Assembly: GCA_900316355.1 (NCBI GenBank)
Contig: ONCQ01000001.1
Span: 124,001 to 188,000, forward strand
Source of the DNA: an uncultured Prevotellaceae bacterium
GTDB taxonomy: Bacteria; Bacteroidota; Bacteroidia; Bacteroidales; Bacteroidaceae
Direction: 5' to 3'
Length of the DNA: 64,000 nt
Under the pieces are notes generated by a model. It made no database searches. It saw only the letters and a list, made by a program, of their open reading frames with translations, and was not told the origin of the DNA. Shown piece after piece: positions 1 through 7,928 of the stretch (positions are counted from its first letter, which is position 1; every line of letters begins with the position of its first letter). The position numbers and the translations under genes are program-made.

Positions 1-553
1 CTATGTTGAGCGTCGTGCCCGTCGGATTGTTGGGATAGCAGAGATAGATGACATCCACGCGCTCATTGGGAAGTTGAGGCACAAAGCCGTTCTCTGCCGT
101 GCAGGGAAGCTTTACGATACGGCGACCTGCCATCACATTAGAATCCACATAGACAGGATAGACGGGATCTGTGACAGCCACCACGCAGTCAGCAGAGAGC
201 AACTCCTGGAAATTGCCGGTATCGCTCTTTGCACCGTCGCTCACGAAAATCTCGTCTGCTGCGATATCGATACCACGACCACGGAAGTCATGCTCCACGA
301 TAGCATCGCGCAGAAAATCATAACCCTGCTCAGGACCATAACCTCGAAAACTTGCCGCCACACCCAACTCCTCAGCAGCCCTGTGCAGCGCCTCCACGAC
401 AGCAGGCACAAGGGGCTGAGTCACATCCCCGATACCCAGCGAGATAACATCAGCCATAGGCGTCTCCGCCTTAAAAGCCTTCACCCTCTTGGCAATATCC
501 GCAAACAAATAGTTGTCAGACAGGTTCAAATAATTCTCGTTTATATTCATCAT
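1..553 (-). CDS. dapL: LL-diaminopimelate aminotransferase (DapL), N-terminal part; rest lies left of the window
   Basis: PLP enzyme that converts tetrahydrodipicolinate directly to LL-diaminopimelate for lysine and peptidoglycan. The reverse strand reads from adjacent ATGs at 553 and 550 with the family N-terminus [20 protein letters not shown], then LGIGDVT. Near the window edge it has [16 protein letters not shown], the conserved PNNPTGT substrate/PLP region. About 183 codons are visible of roughly 410; the PLP lysine lies outside. It follows dapF by only 8-11 bp on the same strand, so the two consecutive lysine-pathway steps are probably co-transcribed. Identity is firm; the exact start (553 or 550) is not. 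Confidence 0.93.
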   Translation of the reverse strand, partial: MMNINENYLNLSDNYLFADIAKRVKAFKAETPMADVISLGIGDVTQPLVPAVVEALHRAAEELGVAASFRGYGPEQGYDFLRDAIVEHDFRGRGIDIAADEIFVSDGAKSDTGNFQELLSADCVVAVTDPVYPVYVDSNVMAGRRIVKLPCTAENGFVPQLPNERVDVIYLCYPNNPTGTTLNI

Positions 554-561
554 CTTTATAA

Positions 562-1464
562 TCATTTTTCACTTTTCAATCTTTCATTCCCTACGCTCCC
601 CTTCAGGGGGCTCGGGGGCACTATCTCCCCCTCGAACACGAACTCCGCAGGTCCCGTCATGTACACGTGCCCGTCGGCTTCACGCCATTCAATCTCCAAT
701 ACACCACCATCCATGATGATGCGGCTCGCACGTCCGGCACGTCCCGTCTTGCAGGCCGCCACCGCCGTTGCACAGGCACCTGTTCCGCAAGCCTGTGTGA
801 TACCACTGCCGCGTTCCCAAACGCGCACTCGAATGCCGTCAGGACGCATTTCGGCAAATTCGATGTTGCAGCGTTCAGGAAACGCGGGATGGTGCTCAAG
901 AATTGCTCCTTCGCGGGCAACGTCAATCGCGTCCACGTTGTCCACGAAGATGACATAATGCGGGTTGCCCATAGAAACGAAAGAAGAACCACCCACGACC
1001 CCTCCTGTCAAGGAGGAGAGAGCCTGCGAGTTGGTAGCCATCGCAGCTGGGTTAAATTGCCTTTCATTTTCAAAGACGGGCTCTCCCATATCTACCGTTA
1101 CGCTCTCCACGATATCCTCCCTCACCAGAAGGTCAAGTACCTTGATGCCTGAAAGCGTAAGGAGTTTGATTTGTGTTTGTGTTGTCAGTCCCTTCTCATA
1201 TACATACTTCCCGACACAGCGGCTCGCATTGCCACACATCATCGCCTCCGAGCCGTCGGCATTGAAGATGCGCATCGTGAAATCTGCCTCAGAAATTGGA
1301 CTTCTTCCGATGAGCACGAGACCATCAGACCCTATCCCTTTGTGGCGATCGCTCCATTCACGTGCTGCCGCAACCGGATCCCCTATATTATATAATAAGG
1401 TGTCAACGTAGATGTAATCGTTGCCGGCTCCATGCATTTTTGTGAAATGTATTTCGTGCTTCAT
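562..1464 (-). CDS. dapF: Diaminopimelate epimerase
   Basis: Cytoplasmic epimerase that turns LL- into meso-diaminopimelate by a two-cysteine mechanism. Both cysteines are present: Cys77 in [11 protein letters not shown] and Cys226 in [14 protein letters not shown]. The N-terminus [20 protein letters not shown] is typical and fixes the start at 1464. Two parts are foreign to the family: residues about 147-161 ([14 protein letters not shown]), just before [10 protein letters not shown], and the last ~20 residues ([18 protein letters not shown]). The first is a GC-rich palindromic element; the second is a GC box plus AT repeat that also provides the stop codon. Both keep the frame. The catalytic core is intact, so it is probably active. 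Confidence 0.95.
   Translation of the reverse strand: MKHEIHFTKMHGAGNDYIYVDTLLYNIGDPVAAAREWSDRHKGIGSDGLVLIGRSPISEADFTMRIFNADGSEAMMCGNASRCVGKYVYEKGLTTQTQIKLLTLSGIKVLDLLVREDIVESVTVDMGEPVFENERQFNPAAMATNSQALSSLTGGVVGGSSFVSMGNPHYVIFVDNVDAIDVAREGAILEHHPAFPERCNIEFAEMRPDGIRVRVWERGSGITQACGTGACATAVAACKTGRAGRASRIIMDGGVLEIEWREADGHVYMTGPAEFVFEGEIVPPSPLKGSVGNERLKSEK
563..588. repeat. AT-rich heptamer-like repeat at the 3' end of dapF
   Basis: On the minus strand this is a run of GAAAG/GTGAAAAATGA variants. It encodes the terminal residues ERLKSEK and the TGA stop of dapF. Similar runs end rdgB and queH. Confidence 0.6.
589..619. repeat. GPE box C (GC-rich palindromic element) in the dapF C-terminus
   Basis: Minus-strand sense is CCCCCGAGCCCCCT-loop-AGGGGAGCGTAGGGA, translated [10 protein letters not shown]. 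Nearly identical boxes lie after dtd (57313-57345) and at the DUF6250 stop (44142-44208), in the same orientation relative to the upstream gene and with the same AT repeat beside them. Confidence 0.75.
985..1020. repeat. GPE box A inserted in frame in dapF
   Basis: Contains the palindrome CCTCCTGTCAAGGAGG and the flank ACCACCCACGACC, a divergent copy of the box read as [12 protein letters not shown] elsewhere. Here it is read on the opposite strand as [13 protein letters not shown]. Confidence 0.7.
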
Positions 1465-1634
1465 TTTGATTTAATTATTGCACTTTTGCTGTCGTTTTGT
1501 TTAATTTCGATGCGAAGATATGTCTTTTTGCTCTATCAACCATTGATTTTGCATCAAAAACGCAAGTGGATGAATCTATTTGTTGACATATATCAATAGT
1601 TAAACTTCGAAATGTGTCTTTTTGAAAGAATTAT

Positions 1635-1666
1635 TTTGTGTAATATGTCGTTTTGTACTACTTTTG
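1635..1666 (+). promoter_or_regulatory. Bacteroidetes-type promoter of glnK-amtB
   Basis: TTTG at 1635-1638 and TACTTTTG at 659-666 of the same kilobase (1659-1666) fit the TTTG-N19-20-TAnnTTTG consensus of the primary sigma factor. The predicted start of transcription is about 50 bp before the glnK ATG. The rest of 1465-1722 is AT-rich and shows no gene. Confidence 0.55.
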
Positions 1667-1722
1667 CATCAAAATCATTGCAATGTGACACATAGGACGC
1701 TTATTTATTAACTATTTACTGT

Positions 1723-2070
1723 ATGAAGAAGATTGAAGCAATTATCAGGAAAACAAAATTCGAAGATGTCAAGGAAGCATTGCTCTCATCGGACATCGAC
1801 TGGTTCGAGTACCACGACGTACACGGAATCGGACAGAGCCGACAGGAACGCATTTACCGTGGTGTCCAGTATTCGACGGATGTCATTGAGCGCGTGGCAG
1901 TGACCATCGTGTGTCGTGAACAGTTTGTCGATCCTACCGTGAAGGTAATCATCGACACAGCTCACACGGGTGAGGTCGGCGACGGCCGCATCTTCGTAAG
2001 TGAGATGATTGACACCTGGAGCATCCGCACAGGCGAACACGGCGATACGGTACTGAGAGATAAGAAATAA
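1723..2070 (+). CDS. glnK: P-II family nitrogen regulatory protein
   Basis: Small trimeric sensor of 2-oxoglutarate, ATP/ADP and glutamine status that gates the ammonium channel. The 115-residue length, MKKIEAIIRK N-terminus, T-loop with IYRGVQY (Tyr45 and Tyr50, aligning with Tyr46/Tyr51 of classic P-II) and TGEVGDGRIFV B-loop followed by SIRTGE C-loop all match the family. The T-loop lacks the usual RGRQKG sequence, so whether Tyr50 is modified is open. It precedes amtB by 27 bp, the common glnK-amtB pairing, and the product probably docks on that channel. Confidence 0.95.
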   Translation: MKKIEAIIRKTKFEDVKEALLSSDIDWFEYHDVHGIGQSRQERIYRGVQYSTDVIERVAVTIVCREQFVDPTVKVIIDTAHTGEVGDGRIFVSEMIDTWSIRTGEHGDTVLRDKK

Positions 2071-2097
2071 AGGATAACAACACAAAACACAACGATT

Positions 2098-3351
2098 ATG
2101 AATGACATTGCACTTTCTATAGATACTGTATGGATGTTATTGGCAGCCATGTTGGTGTTTTTCATGCAGCCCGGTTTTGCGCTGTGTGAGGCAGGTTTTA
2201 CACGCGGAAAGAACACCGTCAACATTCTCTTTAAGAACTTCGTTGATTTCATGTTCGGTTCGCTGCTGTTCTGGCTTGTGGGCTTCGGCTTCATGTTCGG
2301 CTCAGACGGTGCCGGCTTCATCGGCGCGCCTAACTGGGGCGACCTCAGCTTCTACAAAGGCGAGCTGCCCGTAGAGGGCTTTCTCATTTTCGAGACGGTC
2401 TTCTGCGCCACCTCTGCCACCATCGTCAGCGGCGCCATGGCAGAGCGCACAAAGTTCTCGATGTACGTGATCTACAGCGCTATGATCTCGCTGCTCATCT
2501 ACCCCATCGAGGGACACTGGACATGGGGCGGCGGTTGGCTCTGCAACGATGCTGCCGACAGCTTCATGATGACGACTTTCGGTGAGGTATTTCACGACTT
2601 TGCAGGTTCTGCCATCGTGCATAGCGTGGGCGGCGTGCTGGCATTGATAGGAGCGATAGCCCTGGGCGCACGTCGCGGCAAGTACAGCAAGGACGGCAAG
2701 AGCCGCGCTATTCCTGGTCATTCCCTGACGCTGGCAGCCCTCGGTGTCTTCATTCTGTGGATGGGCTGGTTCGGCTTCAACCCCGGCTCTCAGCTTGCCG
2801 CCTCCGGTGAAGTCAACCGCACGGCCATCAGTCACGTCTTTCTGACCACGAACCTCGCCGCCGCAGCAGGTGGTGTCGCAACGATGTTCCTCACATGGCT
2901 GAGGTACAAGAAGCCATCGTTCTCCTTGACACTCAATGGCGTACTCGCAGGCCTCGTGGGTATCACAGCGGGGTGCGACCTTGTGTCACCCGTGGGCGCC
3001 GTCATCATCGGCCTTGTCTGCGGCACCGTGTTGGTATTCAGCATTGAGTTCATCGACCACAAACTTCACATCGATGATCCTGTCGGTGCCTCCAGCGTTC
3101 ACGGTGTCTGCGGTATCCTCGGCACACTGATGACAGGCCTGCTGTCTGTTACGAACGGAGCTTTTTACGGTCATGGTTGGGGTTTCTTCGGAGCTGAAGC
3201 TTTCGGTATCCTCGTCATTGACCTCTGGGCTGCCGCCTGTGGCCTCATCCTCTTCTACGGTATCAAGAAGCTGCACGGTCTTCGCGTTCCCGCCCGCATC
3301 GAGGACGAAGGACTTGACGTGTACGAACACGGAGAGCTGTGCTATAACTAA
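2098..3351 (+). CDS. amtB: Ammonium transporter
   Basis: Inner-membrane Amt/Rh channel for ammonium uptake. The protein has 417 residues and about 11 hydrophobic segments. Family signatures include the first helix with MQPGFALCEAGFTRGKN, FAGSAIVHSVGGVLALIGA with the pore His, and DDPVGASSVHGVCGILGTL with the second pore His. It starts without an obvious cleavable signal peptide. It sits between glnK and an outer-membrane porin-like gene, which together suggest a nitrogen-scavenging unit feeding the amidotransferase genes downstream. A GC hairpin follows the stop codon. Confidence 0.96.
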   Translation: MNDIALSIDTVWMLLAAMLVFFMQPGFALCEAGFTRGKNTVNILFKNFVDFMFGSLLFWLVGFGFMFGSDGAGFIGAPNWGDLSFYKGELPVEGFLIFETVFCATSATIVSGAMAERTKFSMYVIYSAMISLLIYPIEGHWTWGGGWLCNDAADSFMMTTFGEVFHDFAGSAIVHSVGGVLALIGAIALGARRGKYSKDGKSRAIPGHSLTLAALGVFILWMGWFGFNPGSQLAASGEVNRTAISHVFLTTNLAAAAGGVATMFLTWLRYKKPSFSLTLNGVLAGLVGITAGCDLVSPVGAVIIGLVCGTVLVFSIEFIDHKLHIDDPVGASSVHGVCGILGTLMTGLLSVTNGAFYGHGWGFFGAEAFGILVIDLWAAACGLILFYGIKKLHGLRVPARIEDEGLDVYEHGELCYN

Positions 3352-3356
3352 AGACT

Positions 3357-3388
3357 CACCCCCTACCCTCCTTGTGAGGGAGGGGGTG
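3357..3388. repeat. GC-rich hairpin after amtB (GPE-like, possible terminator)
   Basis: CACCCCCT and CCCTC (357-370 of this kilobase) pair with GAGGG and AGGGGGTG (376-388), leaving one unpaired A and a CTTGT loop. It starts 6 bp after the amtB stop. Only a short T run follows, so termination is possible but unproven. The sequence resembles the GPE palindromes. Confidence 0.6.
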
Positions 3389-3431
3389 TTTACCTAACAA
3401 AACTTTAAACCATAAATAAAACATTATCAAT

Positions 3432-4169
3432 ATGAACACAAAACACTTTATATATTTTTTCTCCTTGTTGTCGATTCTGTCTATGCCGCTATCGGCACAG
3501 GATATCACTCCCCTCCCAGAAAAGGAGGTGTCAAAGAAGAGTCCGGTCTCTGCCATCCTCGCTATAGACCTCGTCAACCAATATATCTGGCGTGGTCAGG
3601 ATCTTGGCAACGTCAGCTGGCAGCCTACTCTCGGTGTGGAATGGAAGGGACTGAGCCTCAGCGCATGGGGCAGTGTCGGCATCAGCAACTGGTCAGACAC
3701 GAAGGAACTTGACCTCACACTCAGCTACACCTACAAGGGTTTCTATGTGGGTATCACGGACTACTGGACTGACGGCAGCGACTACTTCCTGTACAAAAAC
3801 GGTGAGACCAACCACATCTGGGAGGCTGGCATTGGCTACGACTTCGGATTCCTCGCCATTTCGTGGTACACGAACTTCGCTGGTGCCGACGGTGTGAACG
3901 GCAGCGGAAATCGCGCTTACAGCAGCTACTTCGAGCTCAAAGCACCGTTCCGTCTTGGCGGTCTCGAGTGGGAAGGTGCCGTCGGCATGGTTCCTTGGAA
4001 GACGACCACCTATGACACCAACGGTTTTGCTGTCACCAACGTCAGTCTGAAAGCCACCAAGGATTTCGTCATCAAAGAGAAATATCATCTCCCTGTGTTT
4101 GCAGGACTGACGGCGAATCCGGACTCTAAGAAGTTATATCTTCTCTGCGGCATATCATTCTATCTATAA
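3432..4169 (+). CDS. TorF-like putative outer-membrane porin
   Basis: Has a signal peptide (MNTKHFIYFFSLLSILSMPLSAQ). A beta-strand-rich body follows, with alternating hydrophobic and aromatic residues and the motif YIWRGQDLGNVSWQPTLGVE seen in TorF/Gcw-type putative porins. The protein has 245 residues and ends in a hydrophobic aromatic strand (YLLCGISFYL), as outer-membrane barrels do. Its place after amtB suggests passage of small nitrogen compounds, but this is inference from position. It is followed by pyrG after 6 bp. Confidence 0.75.
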   Translation: MNTKHFIYFFSLLSILSMPLSAQDITPLPEKEVSKKSPVSAILAIDLVNQYIWRGQDLGNVSWQPTLGVEWKGLSLSAWGSVGISNWSDTKELDLTLSYTYKGFYVGITDYWTDGSDYFLYKNGETNHIWEAGIGYDFGFLAISWYTNFAGADGVNGSGNRAYSSYFELKAPFRLGGLEWEGAVGMVPWKTTTYDTNGFAVTNVSLKATKDFVIKEKYHLPVFAGLTANPDSKKLYLLCGISFYL

Positions 4170-4175
4170 CTGCAT

Positions 4176-6029
4176 ATGAATACCAAGTACATCTTCGTCA
4201 CGGGCGGCGTCGTTTCCTCGTTGGGAAAGGGCATCATCTCGGCCAGCATCGGAAAGTTGCTGCTGGCGCGCGGCTACAAGGTCACGATCCAGAAGTTCGA
4301 TCCTTACATCAATATCGACCCGGGGACGCTGAACCCCTACGAGCACGGCGAATGCTACGTGACCGAAGATGGCATGGAGACGGACTTGGACCTCGGTCAC
4401 TATGAGCGCTTCACGGGCATCCGAACCACACGCGACAACAGCATCACTACGGGGCGTATCTACAAAACGGTCATCGACCGTGAACGGCATGGTGACTACC
4501 TTGGCAAGACAATCCAAGTCGTGCCGCACATCACGGACGAGATCAAGAGGAGGATGTTGAGAGAGGGGGCCCCCCTTTCGTCCCCCGAGGGTGACACTAA
4601 TGTTTTGGCGGGGAAAGAAGCCTCCCCTCGGGGAGGTTTGGAGGGGGCCACTTTTGACTTTGTCATCACCGAGGTCGGTGGCACGATTGGCGACATAGAG
4701 AGTGCGCCGTTCATGGAAGCCATCCGACAGTTGCGCTGGCAGCTGGGACGCGATGCGGTGTGTGTACACCTGACGTATGTGCCTTATCTGAAAGCTGCAG
4801 ACGAACTGAAGACAAAACCCACGCAACACTCGGTGAAGGAACTGCAGGGCATGGGCATCCAGCCCGACATCCTCGTACTCCGTACGGAACGCCACCTCGA
4901 CGACACCATGCGTCTGAAGGTGGCATCGTTCTGTAATGTCGATTTGGAGTGCGTGGTGCAGAGCGAGGATATGCCCAGCATCTATGAGGTGCCGGTGAAC
5001 ATGCAACGACAGGGCCTTGACGCCGCCATTTTGCGCAAAGTAGGGGCCCCGGCCCCCTCCAAACCTCCCCGATGGGAGGCTTCTTTCCCCGCCAAAACAT
5101 TCGTGTCACCCTCGGGGGACGAAAGGGGGGCTTCCCTTGGCATGACCTCATGGAATGCTTTTCTCGAGAAGCAGCGCAAAGCCAGCAGGGAGGTGCACAT
5201 CGGGCTGGTAGGGAAATACGATTTGCAGGACGCTTACAAGAGCATCCGCGAGAGTTTGAACCTGGCCGGCATTTATAATGATGTGAAGGCAAAGATTCAT
5301 TTTGTCAATAGCGAGGAGATTAAGCCTGCTAACGTTTTCGAAAGGCTGGCCGGCCTGGCCGGCATCATCATCTGTCCGGGCTTCGGCCAGCGCGGCATTG
5401 AGGGCAAAATCATCGCTGCCGAATACACACGCACCCATGACATTCCCACCTTCGGCATCTGTTTGGGGATGCAGATGATGGTGATTGAGTTCGCACGTAA
5501 TGTGCTGGGCTATAAAGATGCCAATAGTGCCGAGATGAGACCTGACACCCAACAGACTCTCCCCCCGCCCTCCCTATTAGGGAGGGAGCGGTCACCTTTG
5601 GAAAAAGAAGCTCCCGTAAATGTTATAGACCTTATGTCAGAACAAAAATCCATCACCCAACTGGGTGGAACAATGAGATTAGGAGCTTATGAATGCCGAT
5701 TACAACCTGAAAGCAAAGTTTATGAAGCATACTCGCAGGCTGGAGTATCTGCTCCCTCCCTAATAGGGAGGGCGGGGGGAGAGTCCGGTCTTCTCATCAC
5801 TGAGCGCCACCGCCATCGCTATGAGTTCAACAATCAATACCGCGACGAGTACGAAGCGGCAGGTATGAAATGTGTGGGCATCAACCCTGACGCGGATCTC
5901 GTGGAGATTGTGGAGATACCCGAGAAGCGCTGGTATATCGGCACACAGTTCCATCCCGAATACTCCTCTACGGTGCTGCATCCGCATCCCCTTTTCATGT
6001 CATTCATCAAGGCATGCTTGATGTCGTAA
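4176..6029 (+). CDS. pyrG: CTP synthase carrying four in-frame repeat insertions
   Basis: Makes CTP from UTP, ATP and glutamine. The synthetase domain begins KYIFVTGGVVSSLGKGIISA, and the class I glutamine amidotransferase domain has its nucleophile Cys429 in FGICLGMQMM and the His-Glu pair in QFHPEYSS near the end. The protein is 617 residues; about 535-545 is usual. The excess is four repeat-derived segments: residues about 130-158, 290-322, 464-480 and 526-537. Removing them restores conserved context on both sides (for example KRRMLR to TFDFVITEVGGT). All catalytic motifs are intact. The gene starts 6 bp after the porin stop and belongs to the amidotransferase block. Confidence 0.96.
   Translation: MNTKYIFVTGGVVSSLGKGIISASIGKLLLARGYKVTIQKFDPYINIDPGTLNPYEHGECYVTEDGMETDLDLGHYERFTGIRTTRDNSITTGRIYKTVIDRERHGDYLGKTIQVVPHITDEIKRRMLREGAPLSSPEGDTNVLAGKEASPRGGLEGATFDFVITEVGGTIGDIESAPFMEAIRQLRWQLGRDAVCVHLTYVPYLKAADELKTKPTQHSVKELQGMGIQPDILVLRTERHLDDTMRLKVASFCNVDLECVVQSEDMPSIYEVPVNMQRQGLDAAILRKVGAPAPSKPPRWEASFPAKTFVSPSGDERGASLGMTSWNAFLEKQRKASREVHIGLVGKYDLQDAYKSIRESLNLAGIYNDVKAKIHFVNSEEIKPANVFERLAGLAGIIICPGFGQRGIEGKIIAAEYTRTHDIPTFGICLGMQMMVIEFARNVLGYKDANSAEMRPDTQQTLPPPSLLGRERSPLEKEAPVNVIDLMSEQKSITQLGGTMRLGAYECRLQPESKVYEAYSQAGVSAPSLIGRAGGESGLLITERHRHRYEFNNQYRDEYEAAGMKCVGINPDADLVEIVEIPEKRWYIGTQFHPEYSSTVLHPHPLFMSFIKACLMS
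4563..4649. repeat. GPE composite D+F in pyrG, copy 1 (forward)
   Basis: An 87-bp composite that starts GGGGCCCCCC and ends GGAGGGGGCC, with palindromic boxes at CCCCCGAGGG and CCCCTCGGGG. Translated, it includes APLSSPEGDTNVLAGKEAS. Its ends are inverted repeats, like those of a miniature transposable element. Confidence 0.85.
5043..5139. repeat. GPE composite D+F in pyrG, copy 2 (reverse)
   Basis: Near-exact reverse complement of the copy at 4563-4649, including the linker GGCGGGGAAAGAAGCC in inverted form. It is still open, read as SKPPRWEASFPAKTF, and ends in GDERGAS before the conserved linker of CTP synthase. Confidence 0.85.
5565..5599. repeat. GPE box in pyrG, left arm of a 35-bp inverted pair
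   Basis: The core CCCTCCCTATTAGGGAGGG is palindromic. The whole 35 bp is the exact reverse complement of 5751-5785. Read as LPPPSLLGRE. Confidence 0.85.
5751..5785. repeat. GPE box in pyrG, right arm of a 35-bp inverted pair
   Basis: Exact reverse complement of 5565-5599, read in another frame as APSLIGRAGGES. The 151 bp between the arms encode genuine CTP synthase residues (SITQLGGTMRLGAYEC) and a short linker. Confidence 0.85.
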
Positions 6030-6055
6030 TATCGTAATAACGTAATAACGCAAAA

Positions 6056-7882
6056 ATGGAAGAACTCAAGCATGAATGTGGTGTGGCGCTGGTTCGCCTG
6101 CTGAAGCCGCAGAGCTACTACGAACAGAAGTACGGCACGCAGTCGTATGGCCTGAACAAGCTCTATCTGATGATGGAGAAGCAGCACAACCGCGGTCAGG
6201 AGGGTGCGGGCATTGCTTGTGTGAACATGGATGCGCCTGTCGGCACGGAGTATATGTTCCGTGAGAGGGCGCAGGGGAAAGATGCTATCACGGAGATTTT
6301 CGAACGCCTCCCCCATGGGGGAGGTTGGGAGGGGGCCTCTCTTTTCATGGGTCACCTGCGCTACTCCACCACAGGCAAGAGCGGCATACAGTATGTGCAC
6401 CCGTTCCTGCGCCGCAACAACTGGCGTGCGAAGAACCTCTGTCTGTGCGGCAACTTCAACATGACGAACATCGAAGAAATCTTCGACAAGATTGTGCAGC
6501 AGGGCCAGTCGCCGCGTGTTTTCAGCGACTCCTACATCACGCTGGAGTGGATGGGTCACCGTCTGGACCGCGAGGTGGAACGCTGCTTCGTGGAAGCGAA
6601 GGAGCAGGGGTTGGAACATACAGACATCACGCGCTACATTGAGGATCACGTGCAGATGACCAATGTGCTGCGCACGACGATGGCCGACTACGACGGTGGC
6701 TACGTGATGTGTGGTATGACGGGCAGCGGCGAGATGTTTGCCATGCGCGACCCGTGGGGCATACGCCCTGCGTTCTGGTACAGGGATGACGAGGTGGTGG
6801 CCGTGGCCAGCGAACGCGCTGTGCTGCAGACGACTTTCGACCTTCAAGTAGATGACGTGCAGGAACTCTTCGCCGGTCAGGCGCTGATTATCCACAAGGA
6901 CGGCACAAGCCGTCTGGAGCAGATTATCGGGAAGAAGGGCAACAGCGCTTGTAGCTTTGAACGAATCTATTTCAGTCGTGGCAACGATTATGACATCTAT
7001 CATGAACGTAAGCAGCTGGGGCAGCAGCTCACGGAGCCCATCCTGAAAGCCATCGACGGCGACACCGAACACACCGTCTTCTCCTTCATCCCCAACACCG
7101 CCGAGGTGGCCTTCTACGGCATGATGGAAGGTCTGCGCAGCAAGGGCTTTAGCGTTCGCAGCGAGAAGGTAGCATGGAAAGACATCAAACTGCGAACCTT
7201 CATCACCGAGGCCGGTTCGCGCAACGACCTTGCTTCGCACGTCTATGACATCACCTACGGTTCCCTGCGTCCTTACGAAGACAACTTGGTCATCATCGAC
7301 GACAGCATTGTCCGCGGCACGACCCTGAAGGAGAGCATCTTCAAGATCCTCGACCGCCTGCATCCCCGGAAGATTGTCATGGTCAGCAGTTCGCCACAGA
7401 TCCGCTATCCCGACTATTACGGCATTGACATGGCCTGCCTGGACGAGTTCTGTGCCTTTCGTGCTGCCATGGCATTGATTAAGGAGCGAGGAATGGAGGA
7501 ACTGATTGAGGAGGTATATAGGTTGTGCAAAAACACAGTGGCCCCCCATTCGGCCCCCGAGGGGGCTACTAATGTTATGCCCACTGTCAACAAAGGTATA
7601 GAAGTCCCCTCGGGGACAGTAGAGGGGGCCTCTACCCCTGTTCGTTTATTATACAAGCCTTTCAGCATAGAGGACATCAACCAGAAGATGGCCGAGATGC
7701 TTCGCCCCGCAGGGATGCAGGCACCTGTTGAGTTCGTCTTTCAGACAATCGAAGGCCTGCATGCTGCCTGTCCCGGCCATCCGGGCGACTGGTACTTCAC
7801 CGGGCGCTACCCCACCCCAGGCGGCAACAAACTTGTGAATAAGGCATTCTTAAAATATATTGAAGATCGTTTTTGCTACTGA
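6056..7882 (+). CDS. Amidophosphoribosyltransferase-like protein (PurF paralogue)
   Basis: An N-terminal class II glutamine amidotransferase domain has its candidate nucleophile at Cys8 (KHECGVALV), implying removal of a 7-residue propeptide. A phosphoribosyltransferase domain follows with the PRPP loop VIIDDSIVRGTT. In PurF this pair makes phosphoribosylamine, the first step of purine synthesis. Two segments are repeat-derived: LPHGGGWEGA (about residues 84-95) and VAPHSAPEGATNV to VEGAST (about 495-526). Bacteroidetes genomes often carry this gene beside glmS and asnB, so it may be a specialised paralogue. It starts 26 bp after pyrG. Confidence 0.85.
   Translation: MEELKHECGVALVRLLKPQSYYEQKYGTQSYGLNKLYLMMEKQHNRGQEGAGIACVNMDAPVGTEYMFRERAQGKDAITEIFERLPHGGGWEGASLFMGHLRYSTTGKSGIQYVHPFLRRNNWRAKNLCLCGNFNMTNIEEIFDKIVQQGQSPRVFSDSYITLEWMGHRLDREVERCFVEAKEQGLEHTDITRYIEDHVQMTNVLRTTMADYDGGYVMCGMTGSGEMFAMRDPWGIRPAFWYRDDEVVAVASERAVLQTTFDLQVDDVQELFAGQALIIHKDGTSRLEQIIGKKGNSACSFERIYFSRGNDYDIYHERKQLGQQLTEPILKAIDGDTEHTVFSFIPNTAEVAFYGMMEGLRSKGFSVRSEKVAWKDIKLRTFITEAGSRNDLASHVYDITYGSLRPYEDNLVIIDDSIVRGTTLKESIFKILDRLHPRKIVMVSSSPQIRYPDYYGIDMACLDEFCAFRAAMALIKERGMEELIEEVYRLCKNTVAPHSAPEGATNVMPTVNKGIEVPSGTVEGASTPVRLLYKPFSIEDINQKMAEMLRPAGMQAPVEFVFQTIEGLHAACPGHPGDWYFTGRYPTPGGNKLVNKAFLKYIEDRFCY
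6307..6340. repeat. GPE box F in the purF-like gene
   Basis: Palindrome CTCCCCCATGGGGGAG followed by GTTGGGAGGGGGCC. It is read as LPHGGGWEGA; the same box type ends the pyrG composite (RGGLEGA). Confidence 0.8.
7539..7632. repeat. GPE composite D+F in the purF-like gene
   Basis: Starts GGCCCCCCATTCGGCCCCCG and ends with palindrome CCCCTCGGGG and GAGGGGGCC. The linker ACTAATGTTATG resembles that of pyrG copy 1. Read in frame as APHSAPEGATNV through VPSGTVEGAS. Confidence 0.85.
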
Positions 7883-7928
7883 ATCGTAAATCTTTTTATC
7901 ATTAACTCATCAAATAGTAAATATCATT

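Noticed and set aside
3500..3535. GPE copy in the porin gene (DITPLPEKEVSKK)
   Set aside because: CACTCCCCTCCC and GGAGGTGTC are only loosely palindromic and the segment may be native linker after the signal peptide.
5834..7549. Long antisense open frame of 571 codons opposite pyrG and the purF-like gene
   Set aside because: It mirrors two strongly conserved genes and has no recognisable domain; GC-rich codon bias explains it. The same holds for the 357-codon frame opposite carB.
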